Below, piece after piece: positions 35,201-46,674 of a DNA stretch of 64,000 nt (position 1 is its first letter; each line of letters begins with the position of its first letter). The stretch is from Catenaria anguillulae PL171. Its lineage: Eukaryota > Blastocladiomycota > Blastocladiomycetes > Blastocladiales > Catenariaceae. The stretch is taken from contig MCFL01000012.1 of the NCBI GenBank assembly GCA_002102555.1, forward strand, positions 493,115 to 557,114. The letters run 5' to 3'. The notes beneath the pieces were generated by a model. The model made no database searches. It saw only the letters and a program-made list of their open reading frames with translations, and was not told the origin of the DNA. The translations under genes and the position numbers were made by a program.

Positions 35201-36029
35201 GTGCGCTGCTTTGGTTCGAGGAACGGACCTTTACTGAGGAGCTGACCTGTGCATGATTCATCTTCCCATCCATACACAGGTGGATGTGTACAGTTGAGCA
35301 CTGGTACACGCAACCGCTGCGCTCGCGCTTCGAAAACCAGTTTCGATTCGTCACTTACATGTCCACCTGTATGCTGTTTCCTGACCCTGACTCACGTTCA
35401 TCGACGGACCCAGGCTCATCCGCATCTCGCCACTACTTGTAGTCGCGCTTTGCGCATCGTCCATGCTCAAACTCGACTCATCGCACCAGCAACACGACCT
35501 CGCCACGGCCCGCCTCATCTTTCTGGGCATTTATCTCCTTATCCCCTGCATCATGTGCCCTTGGTATGGACTGTACCTGATTCTGTCTCTGCGACGCGAA
35601 GCCAAGCACGGCCAGTCACCCGACGGTGAATCTGATATGCCAAGGCACGCAGCGGGCGAAGCGGAGTTGAAGTCGTGGGGCGCCAGGTTAAAGCTAGATT
35701 CGCGTATTCGCGACCATCAGGCGTCACGGTTGATGCGGTGGTATAAGGTGCTCGGGTCGGCGCGGGACTTTTTGGGATCGGGCGAAGCGCTCGCCAAATC
35801 TCAAGAGGGTTTGGCATCTGAACGCAAGCCATTGACAGGCCCGGTCAAGAGCGGCAAGGTGGTGAGTACTGCGGCGCCCGTGGATGAAGAAGAGGAGTAT
35901 TCCCAGCAAGCAACAGAGACGTCTGCCCGTCCCAGTGCGATAGACGACAAGCCTTTGTCATCAAACCCTCCTCGAACGACTGGCGCTGGTGCAAGTGGGG
36001 ATGTTGTGAGAGGCTGCAGTTTGGATTAG
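32242..36029 (+). CDS. OpuAC-domain, Cys-rich, multi-TM receptor-like protein 1
   Basis: Eight exons (32242-33228, 33292-33974, 34049-34214, 34299-34416, 34495-34507, 34583-35200, 35280-35368, 35443-36029) sum to 1,086 codons exactly. A signal peptide is followed at about 75-440 by a type-2 periplasmic-binding fold of the glycine-betaine (OpuAC/ProX) kind. Its markers are LATWDSSKVMNTLAAILL, CDLENWNES, GTTSWMVPDYV and SDMLGSMFFS...AWLKANPAKWESWL. A Cys-rich GCC2/GCC3-like region spans 465-577 (GKFNLVKNGTCLPCPAGATC). Seven or eight membrane helices follow to about 932, then a cytosolic tail. Betaine or amino-compound sensing at the plasma membrane is a reasonable inference, unproven. The paralogue lies at 41041-44653. 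Exon 5 is a 13-nt microexon. Confidence 0.85.
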
Positions 36030-36222
36030 CAGTTCATGTTGACCACCCTAACATCAGACCGCAGAAAGTTGCGTTAAAAAAATGTATCACAGTACAGACA
36101 TGAGAGCAGAGGAAGAAAAAAGGACGACAACACAGGAAAACGATGCAATGGTTTTACAGTAATGGCAAAGAAACAACAGAAACCAAGTCTAAAGCACACC
36201 CGGCCCATGCGCCACACACACT
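36030..36222. other. 3-prime to 3-prime intergenic gap
   Basis: 193 bp between converging stop codons of receptor-like gene 1 and FEX. No gene. Confidence 0.4.
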
Positions 36223-38257
36223 TCATCCCATCAAAAACAAGGGAAGCCCCAAGCCGAGAACCATGAACACGACTGACGGCAAAACAGAAACAAGAATATA
36301 GCCCGTCGCCTTTCTGGGTTCCATATCGTCCACCTCGCTGATAAACGACGACACGGTCGAAAGCGATCCGCAGTACCCAAGCACAATCGGCTCGACGAAC
36401 GCCGCCCACCCATCCACCGAGCTTGCAGCCGTTGCCTTGACTGCGGCGCGCAACCCAGCGTAAATCAAGACGGCCACCCAATTGGAGGCGAGCGTGCCGC
36501 CAGGAGAGCGGAACATGGTTCCAAACATATACCGGGTCAATGCGCCCAACGGACCCAGCGACACGGCCAGAAGCGCTTGCGACGTGGGTTCGGCCACGCC
36601 CCACAGCACGTACGACGCGGCCGTTCCGCCAATGGCCAAGAACCACAGGAGCAGTGCCAGTGTCACAGTGAAGCCGTCGCGAGGCGAAAGACGGGCAAAG
36701 AAGGTGGGTGCGCCGAGGGCAATTGGGTAGTTGAAGCTCGGGTGGGCGACAGGGAAGCCGAAGCCGGGCATGATTGAACCGAGATGCAAGCCGATACGGA
36801 AGAAGGTGTGTGAGAGCGAAAAGGCAGTGAGGAGCAGAAGTGCAACCGAGAGGTACTGGACAAGGTAGAAAGAGTAAGCACAAAGAAATGCCGAGTAACA
36901 GGCAATAGCAAACGCAACATACGTGAATGCCCACTTTCCAAGCGGTTGCATCAGAAACAAGCGGTCCAACCGAGATTGAAACCACCGTCGAAAACGATGT
37001 CAACGATCCACACAACCCTGTAGCCAAACCCATGTACAAGGGCAAGTAAATTCTCGTCAAATAATCCCGACCTTGGACGACCCAGCCCATGATGAACGAT
37101 CCCAAGAGTTGTGGCAGGTAAAGTTGGGCAAGAGCTGCCCACATGACGGCGGAGCCCAAAAACGGAGACCATGGGGCATCGGCAACTGGCATGGATTGGG
37201 CGGCAATCTGCAACGGCGACTTGAGCATGGCTATTCCGCCCGAGACGGCAATGCGCAAAACAACGCCGACGAGGGAAAACAAAAGAATCGAGGCAGAGAT
37301 GGGAATGTGGTGGACAGCAATCGTTGCAACGTCTTCGTTTGCACCGTCGTCATCTTGGTCGTCGTGCAAGTGCTTGACCGACTGCCAATCACCGGCAATT
37401 GATGAGCCAACGCCGATATTGTTGCGGTGAATCGACACTGCCCGAGAAAGATCAACTTCGGTCGGTGGAGCTGCTGTGTTGTTGGACAATTGGACATAGC
37501 CATGACTTGAGAGGTAGTGATTGTTGTTCATGGGCGCAGTGGTGGAGAATGGGTGCGACCGGCCGGACCGAATCGATTCTTTGTCAGGCTCGGATCCTGC
37601 AGAACGCCCTGCGGTCGTTGTGCTTGTGGTGCGCATGCGAGCGGCCGAAAGGGCGAGGGGCGACATGAGGTGAGGGCCAACCGCCGCTCCATGGCCGCCG
37701 CCCTGGCCAGAGTGGAAGGCCACTGAGGCATCGACCGAGGGCGAGCGGGCATGGCGATAGGGCGAGGCGTGACGGTCGTTGTTGGTAGCCATTGCAGAGA
37801 GTGGAGACATGAGAAGAGGTTGCGACGGCTGATTCATGGCATTGGCGATTGTTGATTGTGGGGCCCAAGACATGGGCCGACCTCCGGGACTGTGGCCACT
37901 GCCGCCTGTTATGCTGTCAAGCGACCGAACTCGCCCATGCAAGTGCGGGTAGGAGCCGGCGGCGGGAGGGGTTGCAGGGCGCCCAGACCCCAAGGGTGAG
38001 TGTGAGCCAACCGCTGCCAAGGACGACCGATGTGAGTCATGCCGGCGAGGTGCGAGACGAGGAGATGACGTGGAGCGATACAGAAGAGGAGATGCGACAC
38101 CAGATTGGGAAGCTGCTGCTGTTCCGGGATGAATGCCGCCTCCGCTCCATGCAGCCGCCGACGAGTTCGAATATGACGAGGCGTGAGGCGCAAAGCTGCC
38201 AGTATCGCGGTTTCCACGGTTGGCAGCCGGATTCGCGTTGGACTTCGTGTAAGACAT
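36223..38257 (-). CDS. fluoride exporter (CrcB/FEX type), one frameshift
   Basis: The start is the ATG 38257; the frame continues upstream only without an ATG. Two CrcB-type domains are present. The first has QLLGSFIMGWV and MGLATGLCGSLTSFST. The second has GPLGALTRYMF, GTLASNWVAVLIYAGLRA and VLGYCGSLSTVSSFI. Fungal FEX proteins are fused double CrcB domains that expel fluoride across the plasma membrane. The frame changes once, inside the first domain just after SFST (plus-strand cc at 36985-36986). Removing one base restores 677 codons. A Ser/Pro/His-rich N-terminal extension of about 300 residues precedes the first helix, much longer than usual for FEX, and may be regulatory. Confidence 0.85.
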
Positions 38258-38807
38258 GTTGGGAACTGAGAAGAAGGCCAGGAGCGATCGTATGAGCGGA
38301 AAACGGTGGAAATAGAGAAGTATGATAGGCACCCCCGTTGGCAGATTGTAGTAGAATAGGTACAGCTAATGCTTGCGGGGCGACGTCAATTGTCAGGGAG
38401 CCTTGTCGGCTCTAAAAATGAGAACGTCGACGAGGTGATGCAGCGGCAGAGAGGGAGGATTGCAGTGTGGGAAGAGAAGGGCCATGGTTACTGGAGCTTA
38501 CATCCATATTGTGCCAGCACCGACAGTCGCTGTAAGCCACCCACTTGGCCACCGACCAACCACAATCATGTCCCATGTGTCTCGCAGATGTCGAGGCATA
38601 TGGATTCTCGACGCCGGCTTGACATTTTTGGTTGCCACTACCAAGCCAAGGCATGACCGAGGAGCGAGGTGGGCTCTGCGAACACCTCTGACGCGTCAGT
38701 TCAACTTCGACAAGGCGAATACTCACCTGTCATCCCAGCCATGAAGATATCGGGTCTCCTCGAAAAGACCCGACGCAATAGCATATCTTTGTCTCAATAA
38801 TCCTATC
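38258..38807. promoter_or_regulatory. divergent promoter, FEX / LRRC45
   Basis: 550 bp between divergent ATGs of the fluoride exporter and LRRC45. No gene is supported in the interval. Confidence 0.45.
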
Positions 38808-40950
38808 ATGGCGGACCTGCTGCGGTCTGCATTCCTTCGCGAGTGCCGGGCATTGGGCATCCATCCAGAACCACGTGTGCTCGAACAACTGGTGGACCAT
38901 GCGCTCGACAACACGAAGGCAAAGGGAAAGTGGCAAACTCGCCCGGGAAGCCCAACGGCCATGGCCACACGTCTGGATCAGCCACTTCTGAATCTTGGAG
39001 GACAGGCCTTGGACCGCAAAGTATGTATTTCCGTCGTCGAGTTTTTTATCTATGGCTCTTGCGTTCTTGGAGATTCACTGCTCGTTCCCACAACTGGCTT
39101 GTACAGTCGATTCTGGCACTATCCAATGTCCTCAAGTCAGACTCTTTCTTTCGCACCATCATCCTGGCTGACGCATACCTGAATGAAGATGGCACAACAT
39201 CCATTTGCGACGCGCTAAGAAACAACACGTTCCTCGTTCACTTGGATCTGCGTGGGAACAACATTCAGCTCGAGGGCGGGGTCGCGATTGGGGCATACTT
39301 GAAGCATACGGTCACTTTGGAAGAGTACGCCACACACCTACTGCACAGGCATTGCAATCAGCGGCTCATACTATGATCGTGCACAGGCTGGTTCTCGAAT
39401 GGAACTCGATTGGTCTTTGGGACAATGCAATCGCTGCCATCGGCGACGGGCTCGCCATCAACACGAGCCTCCGCTATTTGGACCTCAGAAACAACAAGAT
39501 CGGCCCCAGTGGTACTCAAAGGCTCACTCAGGGGCTCAAGGTCAACCAAACCCTTCTAGCCCTGGACCTCCGTTGGAACAATTGCGGTCACCTCGGCGGA
39601 CTGGCTTTGGCGGACCTCTTTCAGTTCAACTCGACACTTACCTCGCTCGAGCTTGTTGGAAACGATATTTCGGACTCTGTTCTGCGCACCATTCATCTTG
39701 CCCTCGACAGAAACCAACGCCAGTCGCGGTCAGCGCGTGACGCGATTCGTCTTCACGACGCACTTGCCGGCGCGAACCTGGCCCATGCTGATACGCTGGC
39801 TTCGCTTCACCGTGAGCTTGCAGCAAAAGACTCGGAAATATCCCGCCTCCACGGCGAGCTGGCGGACCAGGCAACGAGCGTCAAGGCCGCAAAAGCCGAG
39901 GCCAAAGCGGCCAAGGAGGAGACTGCGCGCGTGGTCCGCGAGCGAGATGTCCAGACCAAGCATGCTAGACAAGCCGAGGAGCAGCTTGATGCCGCTCGCG
40001 AGTCGCATGCGAACTCGGAACGGGTCTTGCGCGCAACCATTGCGGAATGGCAGCGTAAGGCCCTCGAGTGGGAATCCAAACAGGACAAGGCGATTGCCGA
40101 GCGGGATGCAGCGCGTGAAGAGGTGGCCATGTTGAACAGAGACATTGAGCGGCGACGTGAGCGGGAGCGCAAGTTGGTCTTGGAAAAGGAAATCGAGCTG
40201 GAGGAGCTGCGCCGTTCGGCCAACGACAAGGCCGTGGCAATCGAAACAAAGAAGGACCAAGAGCTCGCAAAGGCCATTGCGAATCTTCACCGGAAACTGG
40301 ACGATTCAGAGACCAAATTGGCCGAAAAGGATCACGACATGCGTGCTATGCGAGAGCAGCACGAGGAAGAGAAGCGCGTGCTGCAGCGAAAAATTGAGGA
40401 GACGGAGATCAAGGCAAAGAGCAACCAGTGGTCGAAGTTGCAGGGTTTGGAAGAGGAGGTGACGGCGCTCAAGTCGGCAAAAGACAGCTTGCAGCGTGAG
40501 CATGACCGGAATCAAGTCACGCTACAGGCCATTACGCGCGAGCTGGACATTGCCAACAGCAAGGCCGAGCGCGAGAAGAAGGTGACCGACGACGTAAGAA
40601 TTACACTCACCGCCCAAATCACCCAGGTCCAAGGCGAACTAGCGGATACACGAGCCAAGCTTAAAGAGACAGCGGCACGTGCATCCGAGGCTACAGCAGA
40701 TGCCGAACAGCTGTATCGGGACAAGGAGCGGCTGAAGCGCGAGTGCAAGGAGTTGCAGCGCGAACTGGATGCCACTCGCGAGGAGTTGCGGCGGTTGGAG
40801 GGAATCGAGGAGCGAAGGAGACAGGGCGAAATGAATCGCATCAAGCAGCTCGAGTCCGCTCTTGGGAGCTACATTCACGGCGCAAGGGCGGACCTAGCAA
40901 GCGAGACGGTCTCTGGAAGCGGAACAAGGTCTGGGGGTCGAGGAATATGA
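38808..40950 (+). CDS. LRRC45-like leucine-rich repeat, coiled-coil protein
   Basis: Exons 38808-39020, 39107-39324 and 39387-40950 give 664 codons exactly. Residues about 60-245 carry leucine-rich repeats in the ribonuclease-inhibitor style: HLDLRGNNIQLEGG, then across intron 2 LVLEWNSIGLWDNA, YLDLRNNKIG, LDLRWNNCGHLGG, SLELVGNDISDSVLR. These match LRRC45. The remaining 400 residues form a long charged coiled coil, ending with the family's NRIKQLESALGSYI-type tail. LRRC45 is a centrosome-linker and basal-body protein needed for ciliogenesis in animals. Here it is presumably at the flagellar basal body of the zoospore, which supports a zoosporic fungus. Confidence 0.88.
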
Positions 40951-41040
40951 TAACGCTGCCAGTTTTGTGATTGCTTTGACCGAGCTTATCACTTGCTCGT
41001 TTCAATGTTTCAGCATTACGTACACTATTTATTTGATTTT
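40951..41040. other. 90-bp gap between converging genes
   Basis: LRRC45 and receptor-like gene 2 end tail to tail 90 bp apart. Their 3-prime untranslated regions probably overlap. Confidence 0.5.
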
Positions 41041-44000
41041 TTACTGTTTCCCAACCTGTGTGTGAGGTGCGCTGGCCACGCTCATGTCCTCAACATCGTT
41101 GACAGATTGAAGTATGCTTCGAATCGGGCGAGTCATGGTCTTTTTCCCGTCTGCTACGAGACTATCACTCTTGCGTGCCATCGAGCCACTGGCAGACGGC
41201 GTCATTGGGGATCGCTCACTTGATACAGACGAAGGCACCAGCGCAGCTTGTGATGGTTTTTGCAAAATGTCCGCCGACGTGTCAAAATCAGTCGCAGAGC
41301 CAATGACCCGGTACCAGCTCATCAGTTTGAGTGCTTGCTCGTCGCCCATTTCATCCAGACGAAGGCGTGACGCAAGGAGCGAGGAGGTACGTCGCTGATC
41401 GCGGGCATGCAGTCCTGCGAGCGCTTGCTTTCGTAGATTGAGGATCACAAAGAGGCCGTACCATGGGGCGAGAACGCAGGGTATGGCCAGAAAGATGCCG
41501 AGGAAGACGAGCCGGGTTGTGTTGATAAAGGAGTGCTCTGGGTGCGACTCTTGAAGTTTGAGGGTGGAAGCCATGCAGAGCGCGACTGAAGTGAAGTGAG
41601 ACGAAGGAGATGTCAGTGCTGTAGATGGTAGTCTAGGTGTGACACGACCGATGCATCAACGTACATGCTGAAATGTAGCTGACAAATCGGAAGTTGTTTT
41701 CAAACCTGGATCGCAATGGTCGAGTATTCCAATGCTGCAATCGCAGAAATCATGTGTGGTTAGGTTTGGGTCCACCCGTTGACGACAATAAACAAGTATG
41801 TGCCTCTAAGGTGTAGAAGTAGAGAATCGTCGCAACCACCATCAAGTTGAGCAAATACTCTGCGTCTGTATCCCTTCGAATCACCGTGCACACAATGACT
41901 GCGACTCCTCGCTTGACCATATCGACAACTCCGTACCACGCAAACTGTGGACGATAATGCGTGAAGAATATGCCGTACTGAATCCTTGTATTCCGGTCAG
42001 TGAGCTTATTCTTGAGAATGATCCTCGTCATGATGCGCAATGTAAGCAATGGGATGACTCCCACGCACAAAGTCAGTACCACGACGCCATAAACGAAGGC
42101 AGGAATGTGTGGACCGACAAAACATTCCACGTCAGGCGCTTGCACGAGAAATCTTCCGCGGTTGCCGATGGCGCGGCAGCTGATGAGGCTCAGTGCACCA
42201 TCAATGAGCGGCATGCAGGTGAGCGTGAACAGGACGCAGTAGCGAGTGAAGAAAAAGTGGCCAAGCGATGGAGCCGTCCGAAAGTCGTCGGGCATACGCG
42301 TGATGATCCAGTCGATGAGTGGCAGATGAGAGCGAAGCTTGAGGAGAATCGCGGCCAGTACGTGGTAGCTGGCGAGGATAAGCCAGAAGCCGAACGGCAG
42401 AAGCGCTTTCCCAAAGATACGGTCAAGGTTGGTGAGCGGCCTGTTTGGCGAGCCGAAGTCGTTAGAGTCCTTGCTTCCCATCAATCACAAACGTTGACAT
42501 ACAGGACGCAGAGATTTTGCGGCAGCGCTCCATCAAACAGAGACCCGATGTTGAATGTGACAATCTTTAAAATGATGATTCGAGACGTGTCGTCCCGCGC
42601 GAGAATGAACGACCTGTCGAAAAACATGATGTTGTGAGCTCAAACAAAGTGAAGTGCAAGATAGCCCCGTACGTTAGCTGGTAAAATAAGAGCTGTAAGG
42701 AACATACAAGAAGAACCAGTGTGTGTGAGCGTAGAGCAGGTGAATTGACATCGGACAGTCAAGACATACCAGATCAGACAGAAAAATAGACTCCCTGGTC
42801 CGGCAAATGACGACAAACACGGCAACGGCAACCACAAGGCAAAGGACGGGAATTGCTAACAACCCGGCTCCATAAGTCCTTGGATTGGAGCAGTCCACGC
42901 AGACATCGTTCCATTGAGAATGTCCAGGCTTGGCGCACGCGTTGCACATGACGCCAGTGCGACCTTCGGCGCAAGTTGCGTTGAGTGGGCACATGCCGTT
43001 TGGGCAGCATGTTTCTGGCCGCGAACACTTGAAGAACCCAGGCAACGTTGGTCGACTCGTTTCGTCGTACCAAAACCCCTGCTCGACAAGGAGCTGGTCT
43101 CCTCCAAGACAATGCGCACCAACAGGGCATGGGAGACAAGTTCCATTGGTTATCACGTTGAATGTTCCCACTGGGCATTGCACACACTCCCAGCTGTGCC
43201 GCGATCGGCGAGAAGCCATTTCTCCGGCAAGACACAATGGACGTGCCCGATACCAAGATGGCAGGATGCTTTCCCACTTGTCTCGATTCGCTTTGAGCCA
43301 TCCGCAGCTGGACTCGAAGACAGTCAGGTTTTGAAACGTCATACCACCGAGCATGTGATTCATGTCTTGCACGTCGATGCGAAACTTGGTGAGAAAGTCG
43401 TAGGCCGGCTTGGATTGCCGTTCTAAGCGAGTTGTGACATATCGCTTGACAAATGTCGTGCCGTAGCCGCACGGATATGTGCCATTTGCAGCATACTCGG
43501 CGTCGCATTCAGGAGTCCATTGCGGTAGTGAGACTTGGCTGAGGTTGACACCCGAAAGGGATGAGAACATGGCATTGGGAGTGTACAGATACTAAGGATG
43601 AAGCCAGAGAAGAGCCGTTCAGATTCATCATGATCGATCTTGACTACGATGGCGCACATGAAGTGAAAAAAAAAAAATGGAACGTACCCCAAGCCAAGGC
43701 TCACGTCGACGACTAGCCTCGATGAGTGACGTGACAAGCTTACTCTCTATTCCAGGCGGATCGATCTCGTGAATGTCAAGGTTGAGCCCTAGGGTTCTAA
43801 TGATAACGGCGTCCATTGCGGCCCAGTAACGCTGATTTGGCGCGTGGATGATGCCTCGAGTGCCATTCCCAGCCTGTGCTTGCAGAGCACCCAGTAAACA
43901 GGCGGTGATGTTGTAACTTGGCGACGAAGATGTGCAAACGGGCCAGTTGGTGCGGTTCGTGACAATTTCAAGCAATGTCGGTGGTCGTTGGATATCGTCA

Positions 44001-44653
44001 ATGGTGGGGACCACAGATGGGTTGAATATCCTTGCCTTGTCGTACTTGAGGGAAATGTATGATCGAAGATCTGGATCTGCCTGGCCAACGTAGCTGGGCA
44101 CAAACCACCCAACTTCACCGAGATACCCGAGCAGCCCTTCGGACACTCCCTCGACTGGCCTTGGTGTCGAACCCGCATACTCGTTCCAGTTCTCAACGTC
44201 AAAATCTGCATACCCTTGTGCGATCACGTTGCGTGTTGAATAGGCGTCCGTGCTGTAGTCGATCCCAGTCGTCTCTAACAGCCAATTGTATAAGGTGTCC
44301 GTGTGCAATTGCTGAACGGAAACACCAATTCGTTCGCGCAGTACAATAGCGACGAGTGAGTTGGCCAGGAGGTTGCTGTCCCAGCCAGCGACCAACGACG
44401 TGATATTAAGTGCCTTGTCAACATCCGCACTTGAAATCGCGTCATCAAAACACTGTAATCCTTGGTTGGGGACCATGTACTCCAACTGTGTGCGTGTGGT
44501 TCTTGTTTTGAAGGATGGGGCATCGAGGCCGCTTCGCATGGGTGGAGGTCCAAGTCTTCGTCGGTTGCGCCGCGGTGGCTCGGCTGTGACGATGAAGGCC
44601 AAGCTCAGCAACCAAGTAATGATCGGAAAGAGAGTCATCAACGATCGTTGCAT
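41041..44653 (-). CDS. OpuAC-domain, Cys-rich, multi-TM receptor-like protein 2
   Basis: Paralogue of the 32242-36029 gene. The start is the ATG 44653 (MQRSLMTLFPIITWLLSLAF, a signal peptide); the frame upstream lacks an ATG. Exons are 44653-43688, 43591-42770, 42692-42673, 42613-42503, 42440-about 41780, about 41730-41665 and 41585-41041. The order is OpuAC-like domain (LVAGWDSNLLANSLVAI, FDVENWNEY, GEVGWFVPSYV, CGWLKANRDKWESILPSW), Cys-rich module (GTFNVITNGTCLPCPVGAHC), 7-8 helices and a tail. The junction near 41.73-41.80 kb, before HWNTRPLRSRFENNF, could not be resolved with canonical sites and may hide a base error. Ligand sensing is inferred from architecture only. Confidence 0.82.
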
Positions 44654-45067
44654 GATGTCGCAATGTGGCACGGGATGTTGTGTGAGAGTTTTTGCATAAG
44701 CATAACTTTGCTGCAGCGTTACGGAGAGGTTCCCAACGAATGCGCGTGTGTTTCATCACTGTTATCATCAACCCGTGTCAGTGTGGTTCCAGCATTTCAT
44801 TCTTGTGTAAATATCATATCTGCATTCACCTACTAAGGAATTTATGAAGGGCCGTGGGGTCGCGGTCGGAGAAGGCAAGACAAAAGTCAGACGAGAAAAC
44901 GAGGCAAGACAACAACATGAAAAAAGAAGCCAAGAACAGAAAAAGAGCAACAATAAGACGGGCGCAGGTAACAGGGAAATGACTACGTGGGGCAAACGGG
45001 CGGATCGAGGCAATTAGGCAAGACTCCGTGACAACCCTCGCACCAATCTCAATACTGCTACAGGCGC
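44654..45067. other. intergenic, receptor 2 promoter and NDUFS8 3-prime end
   Basis: 414 bp with short A-rich runs near 44920-44950. No gene supported. Confidence 0.4.
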
Positions 45068-46222
45068 TTAGCGGTACACGTGCTCGGACCGAATGTTGTT
45101 GGCCAACACAACCTCCCACTTGTCACCATTGGCCAGCAACTTTTCCTTGTTTGCCAACAACTCCTCGTGCGTCTCGGTGGCGTACTCAAAGTTGGGGCCC
45201 TCAACAATGGCATCGACAGGGCAAGCTTCTTGGCAGAAACCGCAGAAAATGCACTTGGTCCAGTCAATGTCTGTTGAAAGCAACGTCGATGTGAGCATGG
45301 ACTGGTCCTGCAGGTTGAGCGACCACAAAAAAAAAAGAAGCACGAACCGTAGCGGGTGGTACGACGACTGCCATCCGGACGGTTCTCGGCCTCAATGGTG
45401 ATGGCTTGGGCCGGGCACACGGCCTCGCACAACTTGCAAGCAATGCAGCGTTCCTCGCCCGATGGGTACCGGCGAAGCGCGTGCTCGCCACGGAAACGGG
45501 GTGACAATGGCTGCTTCTCGTAAGGGTAAAGAATGGTGTATGGGGGCTTGAAGAAGTTTTCGAGTACTGGAAACGATGCCACAATGAGAAATGGCGGACC
45601 AAAGAACCGAGCGGAAAAAAAACGAAACGTGTGCATACCGAGCCACATGCCACGGAACAATTCCGTCAAGAGCAGAATTTCGGCGGCCTTGTCGAGAGCG
45701 GATCCCTTGTAGTTGCGGACCTCTTGGGTATAGGGGTCGACAAAGCGGTTGTAGATGGAAGGAGGAATGGTGCGCTCCTTTTCCTTGAGAGCGAGGCCTT
45801 GCGCCATGCGGGTTGTGGAGAGCGATGCCGAGGGAACTGGATCAATGTAAAATGTGAGCGAAGAGTCAGCAACACTTTTCTTGATTGCAATAGCTCACTT
45901 GGTGCCGCTTCCGTTGTCGAGTGCGAGCTATGGAATCATCATGCCAATGACGGCCTGCGCTGGTGGACAGATCCGCATGGAACAATGAGGAGTATTCACT
46001 GTGCCGTTCTCTCAGCAAGCACCCTTCAATCAAGCATCATCTGGCACAGCCGGGTATCATCACTGGCACACTTGACAAACTCGCGACGGCAAAGGCGGCG
46101 GCAGCGGGACCATCGGGCTCGGAAAGTGATGGGCAAGACGGACCAGCGAAGCGGGAGGCGAGCACGCGAGAGGTGCGGCCCATGAGCTGAGAGCGAATGG
46201 ACATCATGATGTTGGGTGCCAA
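45068..46222 (-). CDS. mitochondrial complex I 23-kDa (TYKY) iron-sulfur subunit
   Basis: Five exons, 46222-46077, 45927-45899, 45836-45639, 45566-45348 and 45270-45068, sum to 264 codons in frame. Two 4Fe-4S ferredoxin motifs, [12 protein letters not shown] and [12 protein letters not shown], and the flanks [23 protein letters not shown] and [16 protein letters not shown] identify NDUFS8/NUO-23. It carries clusters N6a and N6b of NADH:ubiquinone oxidoreductase in the matrix arm. The first two exons are inferred. They give an Arg-rich presequence ([18 protein letters not shown]) and include a 29-nt exon. An ATG at 46207 is an alternative start. The core exons are certain; the presequence exons are moderately so. 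Confidence 0.9.
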
Positions 46223-46674
46223 TACGGGAAGAGGTTGGCGATCGTTGCCTCTGGAGCGATGCAGTGGGGTGTCGGGGTTGGGGATGTTGGCGGCGTGGTG
46301 GCAGAGTGTCCAGGTCCAAAGTCCAAGTCCGGCAACTAACGGCAGCGAGAATACATGAGATGTGAGTAGGCGGAATCACGCTACATTCGGCCGTGTGTGG
46401 ATGAAGCGGCTGCGGCTGGCAACGTTGTGCTTTTGGTTTTGGGTGAGCGATGGAAATGAGCGGAGCGGATCGATCGGTTGGCCGCCTTCGATCCAAAGGA
46501 CCTCCACACGTGACCCAGGTCGGGTGGTACGCCGATCCACCTGCCGATTACACCTGCAACAGGTTGACGGTCGACAGACGTGATCGAAAAAACATCGCAG
46601 CGTATTGCATGCGCCTGCCAGTGCTCAATGCTCTGCACGAAAATTGACAAGCTATCGATGCAAAACATTCAACA
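46223..46674. promoter_or_regulatory. divergent promoter, NDUFS8 / LYRM2
   Basis: 452 bp separate the divergent starts of two complex I-related genes. No other gene is supported. A frame on the minus strand at 46496-46026 is mostly overlap with the NDUFS8 presequence exon. Confidence 0.5.

Noticed and set aside
38258-38332. FEX start at 38332
   Set aside because: The first codon there is GTG. The ATG at 38257 is the first usable start.
39730-40290. Minus-strand frames across LRRC45
   Set aside because: Leu-rich shadows of the coiled-coil codons on the plus strand.
44654-44671. Start of receptor-like gene 2 at 44671
   Set aside because: That codon is GTG. The ATG at 44653 begins a proper signal peptide.
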